From contig NZ_SIRE01000019.1 in the NCBI RefSeq assembly GCF_004307995.1, positions 156,130 through 220,129 of the forward strand: a DNA stretch of 64,000 nucleotides, given 5' to 3'. Every line of letters begins with the position of its first letter. Position 1 is the stretch's first letter. The DNA comes from Paenibacillus thalictri (GTDB taxonomy: Bacteria > Bacillota > Bacilli > Paenibacillales > NBRC-103111). Position numbers and translations under genes: made by a program. The notes under the pieces were generated by a model, which worked only from the letters and a program-made list of their open reading frames with translations, was not told the DNA's origin and ran no database searches. Shown in pieces: positions 16,197-25,567 of the stretch.

Positions 16197-17039
16197 TCAT
16201 TCCTTTACCCGATGCAAAATGTTTAAAGCGGTTTGGCAGTCGGCGCCCTCGTGAACAATCGCCATAAATGCCTCCGTCATTTCCTTCGGTTTCGGGTGCT
16301 GCACCACATTTCGGCCGTACACGATACCCGACGCGCCTTGCTTCATCAACCGACAAGTCCGCTCAAATATCGCTTCCTCGGAAGCCATCCCTCCGCCTCG
16401 AGGCAACACGGGAATGCCGGAAGCCGCTTCAATAATACGGTAATATTCGTCAATATCGTCGCACGGATCGGCCTTGATAATATCCGCGCCGAGTTCCACT
16501 GCCTGCCGCACCAAAGGCACAATTTTCTTCAGATCGCCGTCCACCATATACCCGCCGGCAATCTCATTGGCTTGCATCACAAGCGGTTCGACCATCAGCG
16601 GCATTCCGTAACGTTCACATTCCGCTTTCAGCTTCATAATGTTGGCTACGCATTGTGCGTGAAGCTTCGGCTGGTTCGGCAGCAGCAGCAGATTGACGAC
16701 AACCGCCGACGCATCCAATTTGACCGCTTGTTCAACGATATGATCGCTGATTTTGCTGAACACGTATTTCGGCAGCTCCTTATTGTACACGTTGGCGACG
16801 TCGGCCCGGATCACCAGCGACGGCTTATGTTTGCCCGGGATATTTTGCAAAAACCGCGCCTGGCCGCAGCTTAATTGAACCGCATCAGGATTCGCCTCAC
16901 AGATGATCTGCACCGCTTTCTCGATCGATTCAATACCCGACAAAAAAGAATACTCGTTAAAAAAACCGTGATCGATCGCAACATCAAAACATTTTCCATC
17001 CACATGAAACAAACGGTTCATTCTTGCTGTGACTGACAT
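16197..17039 (-). CDS. class I (DhnA/DeoC-type) aldolase
   Basis: A 280-residue TIM-barrel protein of the DhnA/LsrF class I aldolase type. It opens with the family segment DVAIDHGFF (Asp and His), has VVNLLL and PLMVEPLV strands, the Schiff-base lysine in ADIIKADP (about residue 190) and the phosphate-binding RGGGMAS and GIVYGRNV loops. The ATG at 17039 follows AAGGAGATG; the in-frame reading from 17108 overlaps the response regulator. Context suggests cleavage of a ketose phosphate made by the PfkB kinase to dihydroxyacetone phosphate plus an aldehyde; this is inference. Confidence 0.82.
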   Translation of the reverse strand: MSVTARMNRLFHVDGKCFDVAIDHGFFNEYSFLSGIESIEKAVQIICEANPDAVQLSCGQARFLQNIPGKHKPSLVIRADVANVYNKELPKYVFSKISDHIVEQAVKLDASAVVVNLLLLPNQPKLHAQCVANIMKLKAECERYGMPLMVEPLVMQANEIAGGYMVDGDLKKIVPLVRQAVELGADIIKADPCDDIDEYYRIIEAASGIPVLPRGGGMASEEAIFERTCRLMKQGASGIVYGRNVVQHPKPKEMTEAFMAIVHEGADCQTALNILHRVKE

Positions 17040-17065
17040 TTGAACATCTCCTTTTTCTTCGGCGA

Positions 17066-18673
17066 TTATCGGTAACCTCTGAAGCTGTTTGGGGTCATTC
17101 CGGTCCATTTTTTAAAAATTTTATAAAAATAATTTTTCTCGTAACCGATTCGTTCGGAAATGACATCCACAGATAAAGAAGTATGCTCAAGAAGTTCCTT
17201 GGCATGTTCGACCTTCACCTTGGTGACATATTTTGAAAAATTCAGCCCTGTTTCTCTTTTAAACAAGCGGCTCACATAACTGGAATTTAATTTTAACAGA
17301 TCGGACACTTCTTCCAATGTCACCAGTTCGTTAATGTGACTGACCAAATAACGCTGGACCATCACGATTTCATTGCGCTTTGTCTTATGGGACGTGATGC
17401 TCGTGCAATCGTCAATTAAGCTGTCTATGATTGCAGTAACATGCTCCTCTATCTCCGATAAAGAGTAATAATGATTCATATCCATGCGAAAATCGTCTTT
17501 TTCCAAGTTTCTGGTCAAAGGATACAAACTCCTTATTTTCATGCGCAGCCCGATGGCAACCTTGCTGATCCATTCTTTAACCGCACCGCTCGGGAACTTT
17601 TTGTCCCGGATAAAACGCATCCTTTGTTTGGTCAACTGTTGGATTAAGGCCAAATCGCCTTTTGAAGCGGCCTCCTGCAAAGCTTCCATTGTATTGTAAT
17701 AATAGCTGAACAAATCCTCCTTGGTTTGTTGAGGCATGGACAACTCTGCGACGGATTCCGGCTCCATGTAAAAATATTGTTCATTCGAACGAAACAACAT
17801 CTGGATATGATCCGCCAGCCGACTGGTAAACGTACTTTCATTTCCAATAATAAAAGATAACTTAATGGACAAATACCGCTTCAATTCCCGCTGGATACGG
17901 GCAAGTTCGTTGCGGACATAACTCCACAACTCCGACTTCGAAGATCCGCTGTACGGGAAAATGATCAGATTCCTCATGCAGTCATAACCAAAATAAATAC
18001 CGGATTCATTGGCTCTTAATATTTCCGAGATCGCGTTTTCAAGCGTGAAATTAAGCAAGTCCTCCGACATATGAAATCTCTTCTTGATCTCTTCCCCATA
18101 ATTCAAGTAACACAAAACGGGGACATACGTCGTATACGTTGCCGTTAATCCGCATTTTTCGGCTTCACGAATCCACTCCTCATAATTAAAAATGGGGTCG
18201 TGCACGGTGGTGCGGATCCATCTGTTTTTTAATATGGACAAAGGCGTTTTGCCCAGGAAATGCTCCTTATCCGTTTTTTGCCGAGAGGCGGCGTTCGCAT
18301 CCAGTATATGCACAAGTTTTTTCAAATGTTGGATCAAAACTTCCGGCACCAAAGCATCCTTTAACATATATTCGGTGACGTTCAGTCTGATTGCCTGCTG
18401 CGCATATTCAAACTTGTCATGGCATGAAATCAGGATCGAAAGCAACCCCGGATTAAAACTTCGAATAGCGTCAATTAATTCCAACCCGTTCATCTTGGGC
18501 ATGCCGATGTCTGTAATGATGATATCCGGCACATCATTTTTGGCAACTTCCAATGCGATCAATCCGTTGTCGAATGTGCCGGTTAATTGTATTCCTAAAT
18601 CGGACCATGGGATGCTCTTGGTTAAATAGGCCAGCACGGGGCGATCGTCGTCAACCAAAATCAGCTTATACAT
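17066..18673 (-). CDS. YesN-type response regulator with AraC DNA-binding domain
   Basis: A 535-residue response regulator. The receiver domain (1-125) has DDDRP acidic pocket and the phosphorylated Asp in IIITDIGMPKMNG (about residue 55); a long linker follows; the AraC double HTH is at the C-terminus (about 430-535, LEEVSDLLKLNSSYVSRLFK and GYEKNYFYKIFKKWTGMTPNSF). The start at 18673 follows AGGAGGGG. It is 15 bp downstream of its kinase and next to an importer, so it should activate uptake genes in response to the transported sugar. I found no repeated operator around this cluster. Confidence 0.92.
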   Translation of the reverse strand: MYKLILVDDDRPVLAYLTKSIPWSDLGIQLTGTFDNGLIALEVAKNDVPDIIITDIGMPKMNGLELIDAIRSFNPGLLSILISCHDKFEYAQQAIRLNVTEYMLKDALVPEVLIQHLKKLVHILDANAASRQKTDKEHFLGKTPLSILKNRWIRTTVHDPIFNYEEWIREAEKCGLTATYTTYVPVLCYLNYGEEIKKRFHMSEDLLNFTLENAISEILRANESGIYFGYDCMRNLIIFPYSGSSKSELWSYVRNELARIQRELKRYLSIKLSFIIGNESTFTSRLADHIQMLFRSNEQYFYMEPESVAELSMPQQTKEDLFSYYYNTMEALQEAASKGDLALIQQLTKQRMRFIRDKKFPSGAVKEWISKVAIGLRMKIRSLYPLTRNLEKDDFRMDMNHYYSLSEIEEHVTAIIDSLIDDCTSITSHKTKRNEIVMVQRYLVSHINELVTLEEVSDLLKLNSSYVSRLFKRETGLNFSKYVTKVKVEHAKELLEHTSLSVDVISERIGYEKNYFYKIFKKWTGMTPNSFRGYR

Positions 18674-18688
18674 GAAACGGAACCCCTC

Positions 18689-20398
18689 CTAACGTCGCGG
18701 AATCCTAAGTCCAATGGTTGTGCCGATTCCGACACGACTATTTATGTCCAAGTGAAACTCCATCCCATAGGTTAGTCTCATTCGATCGTACACATTTTTC
18801 ATGCCAATCCCCGTATTGGAGACGATCTTCCGCTCTTGCGTGATATTGTGCAGAAGTTCGCTTACTTTCTCCTCCGTCATACCTTGGCCTGTATCGCTTA
18901 TGGCAATCGCTACATATCCGTCTTGCATCCTGCACTTGATTTCAATATTCCCGTTGCACTGCTCAAAACCATGGACGATGGCATTTTCCACAATAGGCTG
19001 CAAAAAGAATCGCGGCACCTCGCATTCCAGACATTCCTCTGCAACATCAAAGATTAATTCGGCTTTTTCGAAATTTCTGAAATTAATTAATTTCACATAA
19101 TGCTTGACCGTATCCAACTCTTCCTGCAGCCGGATAAACTCGTTGTTCCGGTTAATCGTCATTCTTAAGAAAAAGGATAAGGACATTAGCAAATTTGCCG
19201 TTTCCCCATCTTCCTTTAACATGCAGCCCATACGAATCGAATTGAGCGTATTAAATAAAAAATGAGGTTTTAATTGTGCCTGCAGCAGCTCCAGTTCCGC
19301 CAGCCGCTTCTGATCTTGTTCCTTTTTGATATGCTGGATCATTTCCTGAAAACGATCCAGCATAAGATCAAACGACCTGCCTAAAATCCCGACCTCATCA
19401 TGGCCCGTAACCCTTGAGCGTATGCTGATATTTCCGGCATCAATCTTGGCAGCCACCCGCGCCAATTTGACAAGCGGATTGGTAAATCTGCTCATTGCGT
19501 AAATAATGATAAGAATAAACAGCGAGAACAATAAAAATTGAATCATGCTCATATTTCGGTAGAGCGCTTTGATATACCGGGTAAGATTATCGTACGGAAC
19601 CAAACTGACAACTTTCCATCCGCCAAAGGACAAATTTTTGCTGGTCGCAAAGATTTCATTTTCGTTATATTCCAGTTGGCTTCCTCTGAATCTGTAGTCT
19701 GAACCCGTCAAAATCACATTTTGGGCATCCACAATGACAAATTGCTGGCCATTGGAGTAATTAGTGAATATATTGTTGACCTGCTTCTCCGGCAAACTGA
19801 TCATCAGATAAGCATATGGATGGCTGTAAGATCCTTTGATCGTTCTGGCAATGGTCAGCGATATCTCATCGTTGCGGATCGGAAGAGCCCCTACCCATAA
19901 CGTCTCCAATGCTGACAACTCGTTCAGCCTCGGAAACCACTCCTGCTTCAAATAAAACGCCGGATCAAGCTGATCGTAGGAATAATTGGTGTAATACTTC
20001 CCGTTTGGCAGAAAAAGTGTAATGTACAAGCTATCTGCTTGGACCAGGTCCTCCAAATATTTCGTCATTTTCTTCTCGTTAAACCAGGACTGCAAATCGT
20101 CATTTTCTTGATCTTTCGACCGCGTTGTTTGACTCTCCTCCAAAAGAATGGAGTTAATCTCTTTATTAAATTGAATTTTGTTGGACACAGCGATCATGTT
20201 ATTGATCAGATTCGATAAATATTGATAAACGATGCTGCCGGACATTTCGGAATTTTTGATCGCCTGCTCCTTAAGCAGGTTTTGTGTTTGATAGCTGAGC
20301 AGACTTTGTACGGTAATAGCCGGAATAAGCAAACATAATATAGCTGAAACGATAATCTTTGTCCGCAGCGAGGTGCCTCTGGATAGTTTGCTTCTCAT
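18689..20398 (-). CDS. YesM-type sensor histidine kinase
   Basis: A 569-residue membrane kinase: TM1 at about residues 13-33, an extracellular dCache-like sensing region of about 260 residues, TM2 near 290-310, HAMP, then the His_kinase region with the phospho-accepting His in QAQLKPHFLFNTLNSI and the HATPase motifs VENAIVHG, SDTGQGM and GIGMKNV. The ATG at 20398 follows AGGGGTG; an in-frame ATG at 20407 has no SD. Its pair is the response regulator immediately downstream. The ligand is likely the sugar bound by the adjacent solute-binding protein. Confidence 0.92.
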   Translation of the reverse strand: MRSKLSRGTSLRTKIIVSAILCLLIPAITVQSLLSYQTQNLLKEQAIKNSEMSGSIVYQYLSNLINNMIAVSNKIQFNKEINSILLEESQTTRSKDQENDDLQSWFNEKKMTKYLEDLVQADSLYITLFLPNGKYYTNYSYDQLDPAFYLKQEWFPRLNELSALETLWVGALPIRNDEISLTIARTIKGSYSHPYAYLMISLPEKQVNNIFTNYSNGQQFVIVDAQNVILTGSDYRFRGSQLEYNENEIFATSKNLSFGGWKVVSLVPYDNLTRYIKALYRNMSMIQFLLFSLFILIIIYAMSRFTNPLVKLARVAAKIDAGNISIRSRVTGHDEVGILGRSFDLMLDRFQEMIQHIKKEQDQKRLAELELLQAQLKPHFLFNTLNSIRMGCMLKEDGETANLLMSLSFFLRMTINRNNEFIRLQEELDTVKHYVKLINFRNFEKAELIFDVAEECLECEVPRFFLQPIVENAIVHGFEQCNGNIEIKCRMQDGYVAIAISDTGQGMTEEKVSELLHNITQERKIVSNTGIGMKNVYDRMRLTYGMEFHLDINSRVGIGTTIGLRIPRR

Positions 20399-20481
20399 GA
20401 TCAACACCCCTATAAGCCAAGATCCGTTTCCTTATTCCTGAGCCCGCCCCGATTGCGGTTCGGGTTGGGATTAAGCCGCGT

Positions 20482-21849
20482 CTACTTGTTAAGTTCCTTT
20501 ATTTTCTGCGCTTTCTCTTCGACTTTTTTAATTGTTTTATCCAGATCCTGCTTTCCTAACAGATACAACTCCATCTCTTCGGTATAAGCCTGGACAATTT
20601 CGTTATAATAAGTCGGCGGCGCTTGCAGCTTGACCATTTTGGATACGCTCATCACGTTCTTAAACGACTCCGCGTCGATCATGTTTGGCTTAGGCGTAAG
20701 GCTGACGATTTTATCGATGTTTTTACCCACATCCTGCTTCTTCCATGCGTTAATAAATCTGCCTTGCACGCCAAACCCTTCCGTAGAGTAATATCTGATA
20801 AATTTATATGCCTCTTCTTTATGCTTGGAGCTGGCTGCTACGGCAAGATATTGCGTTTCCGACACGGGAGCGTAGTTTTCATCGCCTTTGTTCATCTTCG
20901 GGTACGGCGCAAAAGCGGTCGGGAATTTGGCCTCATACATATCGTATCCTCCGACCCGGCCGATCATATATCCGCCAAGAATTTGCATGCTTGCTTTTGC
21001 GTTGAAATACGGCCATGCGTAATGAAGTTTTCGCGAGATAACATCCGAATACGGCATCGCGGATTTATCTCTCATTTGAGCATTGTATACGATTTCCAGA
21101 GACTTTCTGACACCGGGACTCGATACATTCAACTTGCCGTCTTCCGAGATCATCAAGCTGTTGGCTGGCTGATTTCGCAGAGCGATGTTAAACGAAGGCT
21201 CCCAGTTGTGAAAATAGGTGCCGTATTGGTCATCGCCTGCGACCTTAGTCAATTTTTTGGAGTATTCCAAAAATTCATCAAATGTCCATTCCTTAGGTAC
21301 AGGCAAACCTGCCTTAGCCAAGTGATCTTTGTTCAAGATTACCACATCGGGCATCCATGTACCAGGCAAAGCGTAATGAACGCCTTTGATGCTCGTATCG
21401 TTCGAATATTCGTCGTCGTATTTGACACCCTCTGCTTTTAAATAGGAGTCCAGAGGTTCCGCCATACCCATGCCAACCCGCTGAGCATATGAAGTCGGAT
21501 TGTTAAACATGATTACATCCAGCGTTTCGCCGGAAGCGGCCAATAAGTCCAGCTTTTTCAACGTTTCATAGGCGTCTTTTCCTTCCAGACGGATCGGCTC
21601 CACTTTAATGCCCGGATTTAATTTTTCAAACTCGCTGATCATCGGCTCAAGTCTTTCGTTTTTGGCGTCCCACCACGTATGAAATTTAATCGTCACCGGC
21701 TTACCGGCTGCTTTCGGATCGGCTGCCGCGTTTGAATTGGCGCCGCCTTTCGAGTTAGCGCTTTCATTTTGATTGCTGCAGGCCGACAATGCCAAAACGC
21801 AAACCAAAGCCGAACACAACACGGGTTTACCGATTTGACTTGCTTTCAT
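20482..21849 (-). CDS. sugar ABC importer solute-binding lipoprotein (family 1)
   Basis: A 455-residue family 1 extracellular binding protein. The signal peptide ends in the lipobox LSAC (Cys24), followed by an Asn/Ser-rich linker and the mature start VTIKFHTWWDAKNERLEP. The segment NKDHLAKAGLPVPKEWTFDEF and the C-terminal KKVEEKAQKIKELN helix are typical of sugar binders. The ATG at 21849 follows GAGGGGTG. Its permeases lie upstream at 22900-24645, separated by the PHP gene. There is no ATPase, so a shared MsmX-type ATPase is expected to drive uptake. Confidence 0.9.
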   Translation of the reverse strand: MKASQIGKPVLCSALVCVLALSACSNQNESANSKGGANSNAAADPKAAGKPVTIKFHTWWDAKNERLEPMISEFEKLNPGIKVEPIRLEGKDAYETLKKLDLLAASGETLDVIMFNNPTSYAQRVGMGMAEPLDSYLKAEGVKYDDEYSNDTSIKGVHYALPGTWMPDVVILNKDHLAKAGLPVPKEWTFDEFLEYSKKLTKVAGDDQYGTYFHNWEPSFNIALRNQPANSLMISEDGKLNVSSPGVRKSLEIVYNAQMRDKSAMPYSDVISRKLHYAWPYFNAKASMQILGGYMIGRVGGYDMYEAKFPTAFAPYPKMNKGDENYAPVSETQYLAVAASSKHKEEAYKFIRYYSTEGFGVQGRFINAWKKQDVGKNIDKIVSLTPKPNMIDAESFKNVMSVSKMVKLQAPPTYYNEIVQAYTEEMELYLLGKQDLDKTIKKVEEKAQKIKELNK

Positions 21850-22030
21850 TTCTAATGCACCCCTCATCGTTTAGTTGTTTCTATTAGAGAATATCACAGC
21901 TTGTTTCATGAAATAATCGACAGATCTTACTTGTTATTATCTTATTTTTACATAGCATATCGGATAAATTACGCCTGTACTTTAGCTGTCCGGGATCCGT
22001 TCCGACACGCTGACTCACGCCGATTCCGGA

Positions 22031-22840
22031 TTACAACCGGACCCTCACGGGTTGCCTCCTTCTAAAAAAATACCACTGTTTAAAGCCGATTTCTTTCAGT
22101 TTTGTCCTGACGTTCTCCCACTCGTCCCCCACCCGCGACGGTACGTGCGAATCCGATCCGAAACTGACCTTGACTCCGTAAAAGCAAGCTCTCTCCAGCA
22201 TCTCGTCCGACGGATACCAGCCGCCGCAGTCTTTGCCTTTGCCCGAAGTGTTAATTTCGATGACTCCACTGCAATCGGCTATAACCTTTAAGGTCTGATC
22301 TACGACGGGAGTGTGGTATTCGGACAATTGCGGAAAATACCCTCTTAACGCGTCGATATGCCCAAGTATATCAAACATGCGGCTTTTTGCGGACTGCTGG
22401 ATTAAGGTAAAATACTCCTCCTTCTCCCGAATAATATCTTCTTCTTTTTGGAGGTTATCCCAACGCGATCTTTCGAATATGCCAACTCCTTTCACCATAT
22501 GGACGGACCCGATAATATAATCAAAAGGATATTTCTGATATACCGCCCGGTAAAGCTCTTTGTGCTCCGGAAAAAAATCCGACTCCACTCCCAGAAGCAC
22601 TTCGATTTTTCCGGCATACTCCTCCCGAAGCGCCAACACATCCTGAATATAAGACGGAAATTCGCTTTTGGCCATAGCAATGCCAGGTTTAAATTGATCT
22701 TCCTCGCTTGCAAAATATGGAGAGTGGTCGGATATTCCGATAACCCCAAGCCCGCCTTTGATTGCAGCCTCGATGTAATCGCGGATTGAACCTTCGGCGT
22801 GACCGCATCTAAAGTGATGTGTGTGCAAATCAAATTTCAT
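22031..22840 (-). CDS. PHP-domain phosphatase (histidinol-phosphatase HisJ family)
   Basis: A 269-residue PHP-domain hydrolase. The metal ligands are visible in order: LHTHH at the N-terminus, CGHAEG, ISDHSP, the Glu in LLGVESD, the His in GSVHMV and the C-terminal GSDSH. Histidine biosynthesis genes are absent here; it lies inside a sugar importer operon between the second permease and the binding protein. Inference: it removes phosphate from a sugar-phosphate intermediate or regulates its level. SD GGGAGG precedes the ATG at 22840 by 7 nt. A true HisJ cannot be excluded. Confidence 0.82.
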   Translation of the reverse strand: MKFDLHTHHFRCGHAEGSIRDYIEAAIKGGLGVIGISDHSPYFASEEDQFKPGIAMAKSEFPSYIQDVLALREEYAGKIEVLLGVESDFFPEHKELYRAVYQKYPFDYIIGSVHMVKGVGIFERSRWDNLQKEEDIIREKEEYFTLIQQSAKSRMFDILGHIDALRGYFPQLSEYHTPVVDQTLKVIADCSGVIEINTSGKGKDCGGWYPSDEMLERACFYGVKVSFGSDSHVPSRVGDEWENVRTKLKEIGFKQWYFFRRRQPVRVRL

Positions 22841-22899
22841 AACATAACCTCCCGTTAACTCTGATTGATCTTCCTTGGAGCGATTTCTGCAAATGCCTC

Positions 22900-23733
22900 T
22901 TACCCTTTGATCCCGCCCGATGCGATGCCTTCAATGACTTGGCGTTGGCCGATTATAAAAATAATTAACAACGGAATAATGGCGGAAACGGAGCCGGCCA
23001 TAATTAAGGAATAATAAGTTCCCATTGAATCGGAAAATTTGGCCAGACCGATCTGTAAAGTCAATTTGTCTCCCGATCTAAGAAAAATAAGTGGATTTTG
23101 GTAATCATTCCATGTCCAAATAAAACGAAGAATGGCATAAGTAGCAATCGCCGGTTTCATTAACGGCAGCAATATACGGGTAAAAATCGTAAAGTGGCCG
23201 GCGCCGTCCATTCTCGCAGCTTCCATAAACTCGTTGGAAATTCCCATAAAAAATTGCCGCAGCAAAAATGTCCCCAAAACGCTAAAGGAAGATAATAAAA
23301 TCAGTCCGGTGTGCGTATCAAACAACCCGATCCATCTGTACATCAAAAATTGCGGAACCAACGTCGCTTGATGCGGGATCATATACGTAGCGAGAACTAA
23401 AAGAAACAACGCATCTCTTCCTTTAAAAGGGATCTTTGCAAAACCATAAGCAGCCATGCTGGAGATCAGCGCAGACAATGCGGTGGTGGTTAAGGAAACT
23501 TTAATGGAGTTCCAGTAGTAGGTAGCAAAAGGATATCGCCCAAACCAGACTTCGGAATAATTTTCGACAATACGCCATGTTGACGGAATCCATTCGACGG
23601 GATAGTTAAACACTTCGGACTCAGGTTTAAATGAAGCGGATAACATCCAAACGAACGGAACAATCATAACGCTTCCAAATATCATCATCACGATGGTGGC
23701 AAGCGTTTTGACAATCGCTTCTTTTCTGCGCAA
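22900..23733 (-). CDS. sugar ABC importer permease (MalG type)
   Basis: A 277-residue membrane permease with six predicted helices. The EAA loop that docks the ATPase reads EAARMDGAGHFTIFTRILLP (about residues 165-184). N-terminal TM and the WMLSASFKPESEVF segment are typical of MalG-type subunits of CUT1 importers. It follows the MalF-type permease by 12 bp and precedes the PHP gene. It pairs with the binding protein at 20482 and forms the transmembrane channel with its partner. No ATPase gene is near. Confidence 0.9.
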   Translation of the reverse strand: MRRKEAIVKTLATIVMMIFGSVMIVPFVWMLSASFKPESEVFNYPVEWIPSTWRIVENYSEVWFGRYPFATYYWNSIKVSLTTTALSALISSMAAYGFAKIPFKGRDALFLLVLATYMIPHQATLVPQFLMYRWIGLFDTHTGLILLSSFSVLGTFLLRQFFMGISNEFMEAARMDGAGHFTIFTRILLPLMKPAIATYAILRFIWTWNDYQNPLIFLRSGDKLTLQIGLAKFSDSMGTYYSLIMAGSVSAIIPLLIIFIIGQRQVIEGIASGGIKG

Positions 23734-23745
23734 GACATGTCCCCC

Positions 23746-24645
23746 CTAGTAGTTAACCCATTTCTTCTGCATCTTCCATTGCCCGACCGTAATTGCAAAC
23801 AACAGAACAAATAAAAGCCATGCCATCGACGATGCGTAACCCATATTTAAATTAACAAACGCGGTTTTATATAACTCGTAAACGATGATCGACGTAGACG
23901 AACTGGGTCCGCCCTGAGTCAGCACATTGATCATATCAAACGCTTTGAACGAAGAAATGATGCCTGTAATTAAAAGAAAAAACGAGGACGGGGAAGTGAG
24001 CGGCAGCGTGACATGCACAAATCGGCCCCAGGCGTTAGCGCCGTCAAGTTCGGCCGCCTCGTAATAATCTTTGGAAATCGCCTGCAATCCGGCCATAAAA
24101 ATGATCAGGTTAAAGCCGATATTGATCCACACCACAATCATCATGACAGACGGCAGCGCGAAATGAATATCCGCCAGCCACAACGGCGGGTCGCTGATCC
24201 CGATCGAACGAAGGACGTGATTGACAGGCCCAAGCGAAGGCTGAAACAACAACATCCAGATCATTGAAACCGCAACAACGCTGGAAATGTACGGGAAGAA
24301 ATAAATCACTTTAAAAAATGATTTAAAATAAACGTATTTGTTGATCATGATCGCCAAAAGCAACGAAATGGCCATACAGACAGGAACTTGCAGCAGAAAG
24401 ATCAAGTTGTTCATCACCGACTTCTTGAACGTCGGATCACCGGCCAATCGGAAGTAATTGTCAAGTCCGACAAATTTGATCGCTCCCGGTGAAAACCCTT
24501 TCAGGAAATTCCACTCCGTAAAGCTTAACAGCAAAGAAATCACGATGGGTATAACCGTCATAAACGTGACGCCAATGATCATTGGCCCGATAAATATATA
24601 ACCTGCCAGATTGTTTTTCCAATTGCTTGCGTTAATTTCCATCAT
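23746..24645 (-). CDS. sugar ABC importer permease (MalF type)
   Basis: A 299-residue CUT1 permease. The EAA loop is EAAELDGANAWGRFVHVTLP (about residues 200-219), six helices are predictable, and the TEWNFLKG and FVGLDNYF segments are usual for the family. The start at 24645 (ATG, followed by a second ATG) has AAAGGGG 6 nt upstream; a longer reading to 24747 runs into the dead dehydrogenase gene. It begins the functional importer operon. The dead gene directly upstream suggests that the first gene of the operon has been lost. Confidence 0.9.
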   Translation of the reverse strand: MMEINASNWKNNLAGYIFIGPMIIGVTFMTVIPIVISLLLSFTEWNFLKGFSPGAIKFVGLDNYFRLAGDPTFKKSVMNNLIFLLQVPVCMAISLLLAIMINKYVYFKSFFKVIYFFPYISSVVAVSMIWMLLFQPSLGPVNHVLRSIGISDPPLWLADIHFALPSVMMIVVWINIGFNLIIFMAGLQAISKDYYEAAELDGANAWGRFVHVTLPLTSPSSFFLLITGIISSFKAFDMINVLTQGGPSSSTSIIVYELYKTAFVNLNMGYASSMAWLLFVLLFAITVGQWKMQKKWVNY

Positions 24646-24659
24646 TGTTAACCCCTTTA

Positions 24660-25214
24660 CATCCAGTTGAACGCGAGTACTGTTTTTTTCCATCCGCGAT
24701 GTTCGGCCGTTTCTCTCATGGCGGCTGTAAATTGCCGAACACGGCAACTTTTGCCTCCCCGAGATTGTCGACCAAACGGCTTACTGCTTAGCAAGATACC
24801 GAACATAACTCCGCAAGCGCGGCAATATCGTCGGGGGACATCTTCCGGCACCGCGACAACGCATTGTTCCGGCAGCACAATACGGTGTTGTGCAAGTCCA
24901 TCTTTACCGCTGCTAAGAAATGATCCCCGCTCAATAATTGTCCCCCCGGTCCCCGTTTTGTAAATGTGCGGACCGGCTCTCCACGATGGTGCCGTCGCTC
25001 TCATGCATAAGAGCCATAGCAGCTTGCGGGCAAGCACCTCCGCTCTGCGCTGACCGGTAAAATACCGCAAATCCGCATGATAAATACTCCCGATATAAGG
25101 TTCGACCACAATGTCCCCATTCCCAAGCTCATGAACCAACGATACTTCTTTGACTTCCCCTGGCAGCAAACGCAATGCTCCTGACTGGATCTACGTGCTG
25201 GAAGCAAACTGCAT
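24660..25214 (-). pseudogene. broken ribitol-5-phosphate-dehydrogenase-like alcohol dehydrogenase
   Basis: Remnant of a TarJ-like medium-chain dehydrogenase in several frames. The ATG at 25214 (SD AAAGGAG upstream) opens a frame with a TAG at codon 8; the same frame then gives VVEPYIGSIYHADLRYFTGQ, the expected zinc-site region. Around 25040 the frame shifts and continues as MALMHESDGTIVESR; the other frame returns with SSGKDGLAQHRIVLPEQCVV (about 24900) and finally AKVAVFG in a third position. The C-terminal third is missing and the copy ends at the permease start. At least one nonsense and two or three frameshift changes, so it is inactive. It heads the importer operon, hinting that the imported compound was once a pentitol or a similar polyol. 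Confidence 0.8.
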
Positions 25215-25283
25215 GGACACCTTACCTCATCTCCTTTTTCGGCCTGCGGCTTGACGGAAATAATGACAAAGGATATATTTTAT

Positions 25284-25312
25284 CCCTGAATCTCATTATA
25301 GATAACGGCGAT
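25284..25312 (-). promoter_or_regulatory. possible promoter of the importer operon
   Basis: Minus-strand TATAAT with a weak TTATTC 17 bp upstream, about 70 bp before the dead first gene. Weak -35 fits activation by the YesN-type regulator. The surrounding gap 25215-25567 otherwise holds only the two small hairpins listed separately. Confidence 0.35.
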
Positions 25313-25377
25313 CCTGCGAATAATGGCTATTGCTTACTACTTATAGTCTATTTTTGACATTATGCGCAGCACAAAAA

Positions 25378-25459
25378 TCCGTCATAGACGGAGAATCCCC
25401 TTAGCATAGAGAAGATAGGTTTGGTCATAGAAGATGAGACGAATCCCGCCATAGGCGGA
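25378..25459. repeat. pair of short ATA-loop hairpins
   Basis: TCCGTC-ATA-GACGGA (25378-25392) and CCGCC-ATA-GGCGG (about 25446-25458) are inverted repeats with the same ATA loop and similar flanks (AATCC ... GGAG), 66 bp apart. Both lie upstream of the small plus-strand gene at 25568. Function unknown; too small for an insertion sequence end. Confidence 0.4.
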
Positions 25460-25567
25460 GGAAGTAGATTTATGGCGGGGGATAAGCATTTATGCTCATT
25501 CAATCTTTATGCGCGATGTTATCTGTGGTAATATAAAAGTGCAGTTTAACACAAAGGATGCGGTATT

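Noticed and set aside
24657..25175. A 172-codon minus-strand frame read as an intact gene
   Set aside because: It joins several pieces of a TarJ-like dehydrogenase across frameshifts; the correct description is a pseudogene.
25378..25460. Riboswitch
   Set aside because: Only two small hairpins, no known aptamer consensus and no metabolic gene downstream.
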